Shown here: one piece after another, positions 57,231 to 64,000 of the stretch
Position numbering within the stretch: the stretch's first letter is position 1
Layout: every line of letters starts with the position of its first letter
From: Psococerastis gibbosa
Lineage: Eukaryota > Arthropoda > Insecta > Psocodea > Psocidae
Length of the DNA stretch: 64,000 nucleotides
Assembly (NCBI GenBank): GCA_963971405.1
Contig: OZ020488.1
Location: 33,251,089 to 33,315,088 of the forward strand
Direction of reading: 5' to 3'
The notes under the pieces: generated by a model
Told to the model about the DNA's origin: nothing
The model's input: the letters and a program-made list of their open reading frames with translations, nothing else
Database searches by the model: none
Made by a program: the position numbers and the translations under genes

Positions 57231-58420
57231 AAAGTCCACTAAACTCAACATAAACCATAGAGAATGTAAACCACCGAAAGTGGACATGAAACATGCCTTA
57301 AAATAACACATATATCCGAAATTTTGGGATCTTAAATTGGGAAAATATGTTGATATTGTACGTTAAGTACTTTAAACCGGTAAAGTAGTATAATGTGTGA
57401 TACATTTTATCCATATGAAATGCATATTATAGAAATTGGAAGCAAAACATTGGCCATTTTTAACGTGAAACTTGAAGATATGCACACTGTACCCGAAATG
57501 GTAGGCCTAAATTGGATGATTTGTTGATAACTTGTTTACATTAGTAAACAACATGCGAAACTGCAAATTCAAAAAACATTTTCACCCGTAAAATAAGGGT
57601 AGATTTTTCGAAATTATCGAAAACGGGAAAATTTTTGAGAATTTCGCGTGAAATTTCGTGTTTGACCCGATTTTAAAGGGGGAGAGGGGATGATGGAACC
57701 ACCCCTTGTACACTCGGGTGCAACCCCTATTTATAGTGCCTTTAGCGACCCCTTAACTATTCATGTCGGTTAAAAATTGCAGGCTGTGGAATTTTTTATC
57801 TCAAAGCATGCACGGCAGGGTATACCCTTTTCCCGCATGTAGGCCTCTTGCACACCCCCCTTACATACCTAGCTGTGTGGAAACTGGTAGACTGACAGCA
57901 ATATAACTTACACAGCTGTAAAGAGCAAGGATGGTGAAAAGTAGCAAGGTGGTTTTAAATTTTTCGAATCAATTTTTTTCCCGCGGAAATTGCCCCCGAA
58001 AAACGGGTTTTTTCGTCGAAAACGGGCATTTTTTGGAGTTTTTACACTTTTTCACTTTGCTAATTATCAGGAAGCCGTCAGATTTTACATAGGTATGAGA
58101 CCTGGGGGGAAAGTTGGGGAAAGGTTGGCCGAATAGCGCTACGAAGCCATTTTGGCCGCAGCGGATCTCAATTTTTTGTTATCGCGTTTTCCGCAGCATA
58201 GGAAAACCAATGTAAAATGTGCACTTTTTTTGGCAATTTTGCAGGGGTTGGGGAAAAATGTCATAACTGGGCCAATTTTGGCCCGATTGGGATGATTCTA
58301 TTTTTCCCCCACTCGACTTAGTCCTATCTATCTTTTAAGACCATTTGTCGAGCGGCAGCTCGGGCTGCGCCCTCGCATGGATTGATCGGTGAGTGGTCGT
58401 AGGTGGGTTCTATTAAGTTA
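57231..58420. repeat. Composite array, block E copy 1
   Basis: It contains AACCACCGAAAGTGGACATG, GAAGCAAAACATTGGCC, a CCCGAAAAACGGGTTTTTTC hairpin and GCAGCTCGGGCTGCGCCCTC near its end, closing with GTAGGTGGGTTCTATTAAGT. Related blocks are at 60905-61400 (partial), 61965-63157 and 63180-64000. Confidence 0.8.
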
Positions 58421-58424
58421 TAAC

Positions 58425-59766
58425 AAGTGTCTCCGCCACAGGGGCCCTACGGGCCCCACATGGCTCCTACACTTGCGCCTGCCGCGGGCGGCAGCTCGGC
58501 CTTCGGCCTCGCGGTCACTGCTCATGAGCACTGATCATGGTGGGTATCCTCATGGGTGTCAAATAAATCCTCGCGTCGAGAGCTTTCCAATGAGCTATCA
58601 CACACGATTGTATCATGAATGGTACGGGAGTTATGAGTTAAAGAAGGAAGAAGAAATGAAAAAGGCGTGTTTGGGGGGGGGGGGGAGGACGGTTATTGGC
58701 TATAGTTGCCACTTTTTACTAAGAAATTACATGGGGGTGAAGATGGAACGCAGTGAAAGTTTACTTAAATACGGAGGAGAACCGTAGGAAACTCGGACCA
58801 AACGCAGCTCGGCCCTTCGGGCCTCGCCGTCACTGCTTCTGTAAATTATGTATTGTGGTGGGTGTCATGGATGTCAAATCAATCGTCGAGTAGAGAGCTG
58901 TCCAATGAGGCATCACACATCATGCTAACATGAATGGAACGATAGTTAAGAATTAAAGAAGAAAGAGGAATGGAAAAAAGGCGAGTTTGTGAGAGGGAAG
59001 AGGGTGGATGTTGGAAAAAATTTTAAATACTCGTTTCAAACCCTCATTTCAATTGCTTTTATGGACATGTAAGCCATTCATGTCCATTACAAATTTTAGG
59101 CTGTGGAATTGCTTTTCTTCTGTTTTTCGGTCTTATTACACCTAATTGGATATTAATTAATTTTACAGTAATGGCACCAATACAGGTTGCTGTAGAATTC
59201 TTAGCAATGCCAATGATAGTATGTCAAGCTTTCAAAAGCAGTATCCTGGGATGAAATGGTTGAAAAAATTATAATACCGTATGTAAATAATATGGAAAAT
59301 ATCTCGATTGCTGCATTGAAACAGCACTAAGAATAGATATTGTAAAATGGGCCGATTTGATTTTTTAGATACCCTACGGTATGAAATAAAATATTATGTC
59401 ATATAAATCTACATAACACAACATAAACCACGGGTAAATAAAAATTAAAATGAAATGGGATATTTCCCCGACTTTTCCTTTAACTTTTGTGTTTGGACTA
59501 AATTTTAAGGGGTTAGGGGGTGTGCTACTTTAAACAGTTTTTGATAGCAATTCTCAGTATTTAAGGATGAAAAAAAATTGGTTGTCTCTAAGTCGGTTGT
59601 AAAGGCGGTTTACGGACGATAGTTTAACGTGACAACGCCTAAATTAACTTAAATTTAATTAACTAATTAACTTAAATGATATATGGCTGGAAAGGGAAAG
59701 AAACGTGAAAAAGCCCGTATAAGCCTTTAAGTAATTTTAATTTTTTATATATAGGTAGACAATAAC
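58425..59766. repeat. Composite array, block A copy 2 (1.34 kb)
   Basis: Same content as 53591-54933, with a few substitutions and small indels such as loss of GATG near 58740 and a different G-tract length. It is joined directly to block C at 59767, whereas in copy 1 another 573 bp comes between. Confidence 0.85.
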
Positions 59767-60857
59767 TATCACATAGCTGCATTGAAACAGCTTGAAGCAT
59801 ACGTATTGCGTGTGGGGGTTTTAAAATATTTTGATTTAATACAGTACATGTTAAAGTAATTCGTGATAAAAACATGCAGCTACAAAATGCAACATAAGCC
59901 ACGGAGTAAATAAATACCAATATCAAACGGGAGATTTCCCCGACCTTTTCATGAAATTTTGGGTTTTGACCGAATTTTCAGAGGGAAGGGGGTTGAAAGT
60001 AGTTATATGTCTGCATTTTTTTAAAACCTGTATTTAAGCCGCTTATAATGAGGCAGTAACCGTGTTGCCCTAAGTTGGATATTACAGGCTGAACTATTTT
60101 TTAACTCTTTTTTCGTCTATATACACCGAAATTGAACATTTATACTTTTTACGGTTGAAAAGCAAAATAGGTGGTCTAAATTAGTTTGACACTGCTATAG
60201 ATACTATAGTTAACATTAAGCAACAGTTTCCGTTGGTTATTCTAGGGAAAAAAGGGTGCAAAAAAAAATTGATGTTCGAGAATACAGAAAATAGTCATTT
60301 ATCTATTGAAATTGAAATAGCTCGAAGAATACGTAGTGTATTTGGGGTTATTTGACTTTTTTGGTTAGTTTATAGTATAAGCTAAGATAATAAAAGATAA
60401 AAACGTCTACTAAACGCAATGTGGGTGGCTGTATATTTTTTTTGTCTGTTTATTCGTGTTAATTCACCTAAATTGAATATTAATTATTTTTAGGGTTTTC
60501 AAAGTAAGCAGAATTACTTAAAATGACTCATCATCGTTGCTACAGATATTTTGCCAAACATTAACCAATATAGTTTTTGTTATGGCTGCAAAAAAATTAA
60601 TCTGCCGAAAAACCGGAAAATAGTCATTTTTCTATTAAGTAGCGGCATTGAAATAGCCCGAAGAATGCATATTGTATATGGGCCTATTTGACCTTATAAA
60701 GTAATGTGTGATATAACCATCGACATAACACAACATAAACCACGGAGTAAATAAAAAATTAAATCAAATGAGATATTTCCCTGACTTTTTCTTGAAATTT
60801 TGCGTTTTGGTCGAATTTTCTGGAGGAAGGGGGTTGATGGATGTTATGTGTTTATAT
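59767..60857. repeat. Composite array, block C copy 2 (1.09 kb)
   Basis: Matches 55507-56589 with scattered differences, including an 8-bp ATACTATA-type insertion near 60200. It is followed by sequence related to block E (60905-61400). Confidence 0.8.
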
Positions 60858-62170
60858 GGGATTATTAACCTTTTTCGGATAGCCTATTGTCTAAGATAAG
60901 ATAATAAAAGATAAAAAGTCTACTAAACGCAACATTAACCATGGAGTATGTAAAGCACCGAAAGTGGACATGAAACATGCCATCAAAATACACATATATT
61001 CTAAAATTTGGGTTCTAAAATTGGGAAAATATGTGGATAATGTACGATAATTACATTAAACCGGTACAGTAGTATAATGTGTGATACATTTTTACAATAT
61101 AAAAGATTATTATAGAAATAGGAAGCAAAACATAGGCCATTTTCAACATAAAAACATGATGATATCCACTATGTACCCGAAATGGTAGGCCTAAATTGGA
61201 TGATTTGTTGATTGTTTGTTGACATTAGTAAACAACATGCGAAACTGCAAATTTACGATCCATTTTGACCACGAAAAAGAAGGTAGATTTTTCGAAATTA
61301 TCAAAAACGGGAATATTTTCAGGAATTTAGTGGGAAATTTCGTGTTTGACCCGATTTTACAGGGGGAGGGGGATGATGAAAACATCCCTTGTATACGCCC
61401 CTGAAAGCATCATTCATACTGCATTCAACGACACATTAAACATCCTCGCGTATTGAAAACTGCAGACAGTGGAATATTTGTAATTGCAGAAACGGGAGAA
61501 TTCCTTGAGTTTTTATGTGTCTCGACCGAAATTTCAGGGGGAAGGGGGGAGGAGGAAGTCATTTGTTTGTATTTGTTTAAAAGCTGTATTTGTGCCGCTT
61601 ATAATGAAGCAATATTTGTTGGTCTTACTTGGATATCACAGACCATATAATTTTTTTAACTCTTTTATGGTCTTCATACACTAAAATTGAAAATCAATTT
61701 ATTTTACGGTATTGAAAGCATTGTGGGTGGCTTAAATTACCTTAGCATTGCTACAGATGCAATACTAAACATTATGCAAATGCTTCCGTAGTTGAGTCCT
61801 GGTAATTGTGGGTGCAAAAAAATTAATATGCCGAGAATACGGAAAATAGTCATTTTTCTATCACTTGGCGGCAATGAAATAACTGGAAGAATACGTAATG
61901 TATATGGGGTTATTTGACCTTTTTAGATACCATATAGTATTAGATAAGATAATAAAAGATAAAAACGTCTACTAAACGCAACATAAACCACGGAGTATGT
62001 AAACCACCGAAAGTGGACGTGAAACATGCCTTAAAAATACACATATAATTGAAAATTTGGGTTCTTAAATTGGAAAAATATGTTGATATTGTACGTTACT
62101 TACATTAAACCGGTACAGTAGTATAATGTGTGATACATTTTATCCATGTAAAATAAATATTATAGAAATA
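60858..62170. repeat. Composite array, diverged partial blocks
   Basis: A partial E-type block (60905-61400, with AAAGTGGACATGAAACATGC) is followed by diverged C-type subrepeats (61440-61960) and the start of the next E block. A motif CGCCCCTG at 61395-61402 resembles the end of a hAT-like element. No supported gene. Confidence 0.65.
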
Positions 62171-63179
62171 GGAAGCAAAACATTGGCCATTTTTAACGTG
62201 AAACTTGAAGATATGCACACTGCAACCGAAATGGTAGGCCTAAATTGGAAGATTTGTTGATGGTTTGTTTACATTAGTAAACAACATGCAAAACTGCAAA
62301 TGTACAAAACATTTTCACCCCTAAAATAAGGGTAGATTTTTCGAAATTATCGAAAACGGGAATAATTTTGAGAATATCGCGTGAAATTTCGTGTTTGACC
62401 CGATTTTAAAGGGGGAGGGGGGATGATGGAACCAACCCTTGAATACTCGGGTGCAACCCCTATTTATGGTGCCTTTAGGAACACATTAACTATTCATGTC
62501 GGTTAAAAATTGCAGGCTGTGGAATTTTTTATCTCTAAGCATGCACAGCAGGGTATACCCTTTTCCCGCATGTAGGCCTCTTGCACACCCCCCTTACATA
62601 CCTAGCTGTGGGGAAACTGGTAGACTGACAGCAATATAACTTACACTGTTGAGAAGAGCAAGGATAGTGGAAAGTAGCAAAGTGGTTTTAAATTTTTTGA
62701 ATCAATTTTTTTCCCGCGAAAATCGTCCCCGAAAAACGCGTTTTTTCGTCGAAAACGGGCATTTTTTCGCATTTTTGCCCCTTTTCACTTTGCTAATTAT
62801 CTGGAAGCCGTCAGATTTTACATAGGTATGAGACCTGGGGGGAAAGTTGGGGAAAGGTTGCCCGAATAGCGCTACGAAGCCATTTTGGCCGCAGCGGATC
62901 TCAATTTTTTTTTATCGCGTTTTCCGCAGCATAGGAAAACCAATGTAAAATGTGCACTTTTTTTGGCAATTTTGCAGGGGTTGGGGAAAAATGTCATAAC
63001 TGGGCCAATTTTGGCCCGATTGGGATGATTCTATTTTTCCCCCACTCGACTTAGTCCTATCTACATTTTAAGTCCATTTGTCGAGCGGCAGCTCGGGCTG
63101 CGCCCTCGCAGTTATTGATGAGTGAGTGGTCGTAGGTGGGTTCTATTAAGTTATATAAATAAATAAATAAATATAAATA
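62171..63179. repeat. 1,009-bp tandem unit, copy 1
   Basis: It starts GGAAGCAAAACATTGGCCAT and ends in an AAAT microsatellite. The next 821 bases (63180-64000) repeat its first 821 with no difference that I could see. It carries the GCAGCTCGGGCTGCGCCCTC hairpin at 63088. Confidence 0.9.
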
Positions 63180-64000
63180 GGAAGCAAAACATTGGCCATT
63201 TTTAACGTGAAACTTGAAGATATGCACACTGCAACCGAAATGGTAGGCCTAAATTGGAAGATTTGTTGATGGTTTGTTTACATTAGTAAACAACATGCAA
63301 AACTGCAAATGTACAAAACATTTTCACCCCTAAAATAAGGGTAGATTTTTCGAAATTATCGAAAACGGGAATAATTTTGAGAATATCGCGTGAAATTTCG
63401 TGTTTGACCCGATTTTAAAGGGGGAGGGGGGATGATGGAACCAACCCTTGAATACTCGGGTGCAACCCCTATTTATGGTGCCTTTAGGAACACATTAACT
63501 ATTCATGTCGGTTAAAAATTGCAGGCTGTGGAATTTTTTATCTCTAAGCATGCACAGCAGGGTATACCCTTTTCCCGCATGTAGGCCTCTTGCACACCCC
63601 CCTTACATACCTAGCTGTGGGGAAACTGGTAGACTGACAGCAATATAACTTACACTGTTGAGAAGAGCAAGGATAGTGGAAAGTAGCAAAGTGGTTTTAA
63701 ATTTTTTGAATCAATTTTTTTCCCGCGAAAATCGTCCCCGAAAAACGCGTTTTTTCGTCGAAAACGGGCATTTTTTCGCATTTTTGCCCCTTTTCACTTT
63801 GCTAATTATCTGGAAGCCGTCAGATTTTACATAGGTATGAGACCTGGGGGGAAAGTTGGGGAAAGGTTGCCCGAATAGCGCTACGAAGCCATTTTGGCCG
63901 CAGCGGATCTCAATTTTTTTTTATCGCGTTTTCCGCAGCATAGGAAAACCAATGTAAAATGTGCACTTTTTTTGGCAATTTTGCAGGGGTTGGGGAAAAA
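63180..64000. repeat. 1,009-bp tandem unit, copy 2 (cut by window end)
   Basis: Exact-looking repeat of 62171-62991. The window stops inside it, so further units may follow. Confidence 0.9.

Noticed and set aside
58389-58787. 132-codon open frame in block A as a gene
   Set aside because: The same G+C-rich segment in copy 1 gives a frame with different ends. The sequence reads as hairpins, not as a domain.
53483-61402. One giant hAT-like element from CAAGGGCGTAGCC (53483) to CGCCCCTG (61402)
   Set aside because: The end motifs match only over a few bases, there is no 8-bp duplication, and block order inside does not support a single unit.
53591-63157. Virus-derived or bacterial contaminant sequence because of G+C-rich heads
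   Set aside because: The heads are short, embedded in A+T-rich host-like DNA, lack long ORFs and recur with the same hairpin module at 10.3 kb.

Overview
The window is intron-rich, A+T-rich animal nuclear DNA packed with transposable elements. The one host gene I can support is read on the minus strand. It is a cell-adhesion gene of the arthropod DIP (Dpr-interacting protein) family, within the lachesin/IgLON group of immunoglobulin proteins. DIP proteins are arthropod-typical, and the mariner, non-LTR and tRNA-derived SINE content fits an arthropod genome. I cannot name the species; a crustacean or chelicerate is a guess from repeat style only. No rRNA, functional tRNA, CRISPR array or prokaryotic operon is visible.

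Host gene. Six coding exons lie between about 39.6 kb and 18.9 kb, with introns from 0.55 to 9.8 kb. All have GT/AG borders and mutually consistent phases: 39535-39632, 32006-32213, 22056-22214, 20988-21116, 20298-20435 and 18895-19047. Joined, they encode about 294 residues covering three Ig domains, with all six disulfide cysteines present. The signal-peptide exon (higher coordinates) and the C-terminal exon (lower coordinates) were not found and may lie outside the window.

Mobile elements. An apparently intact mariner (48771-50063) encodes a 349-residue DD34D transposase and has matching TIRs and TA flanks. An internally deleted mariner of a different lineage lies at 2182-3087. Four decayed non-LTR retrotransposon 3' ends were found (4240-4740, 9828-10119, 11974-12634, 19757-20105). 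The third is bounded by a remarkable 84-bp target-site duplication. There are also a hAT-type MITE with an 8-bp TSD, a hAT relic, several tRNA-derived SINE families (one with a tRNA-Glu-like head) and other dispersed repeats, some nested.

Palindromes. The window is rich in long fold-back elements. One set (six copies) shares GGCG-type ends followed by a TTCCAC/ATTCCA block. Its arms differ between copies but stay self-complementary within each copy. Another set is bounded by TTAA. Two related fold-backs sit at 20.7 kb and 40.1 kb.

Right end. From about 53.5 kb to the window end lies a non-coding composite repeat array. It consists of 0.4-1.3 kb blocks in shuffled order and ends in a 1,009-bp tandem duplication. 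A short G+C-rich hairpin module recurs in it, with stem changes that compensate each other. The same module also occurs at 10.3-10.7 kb.
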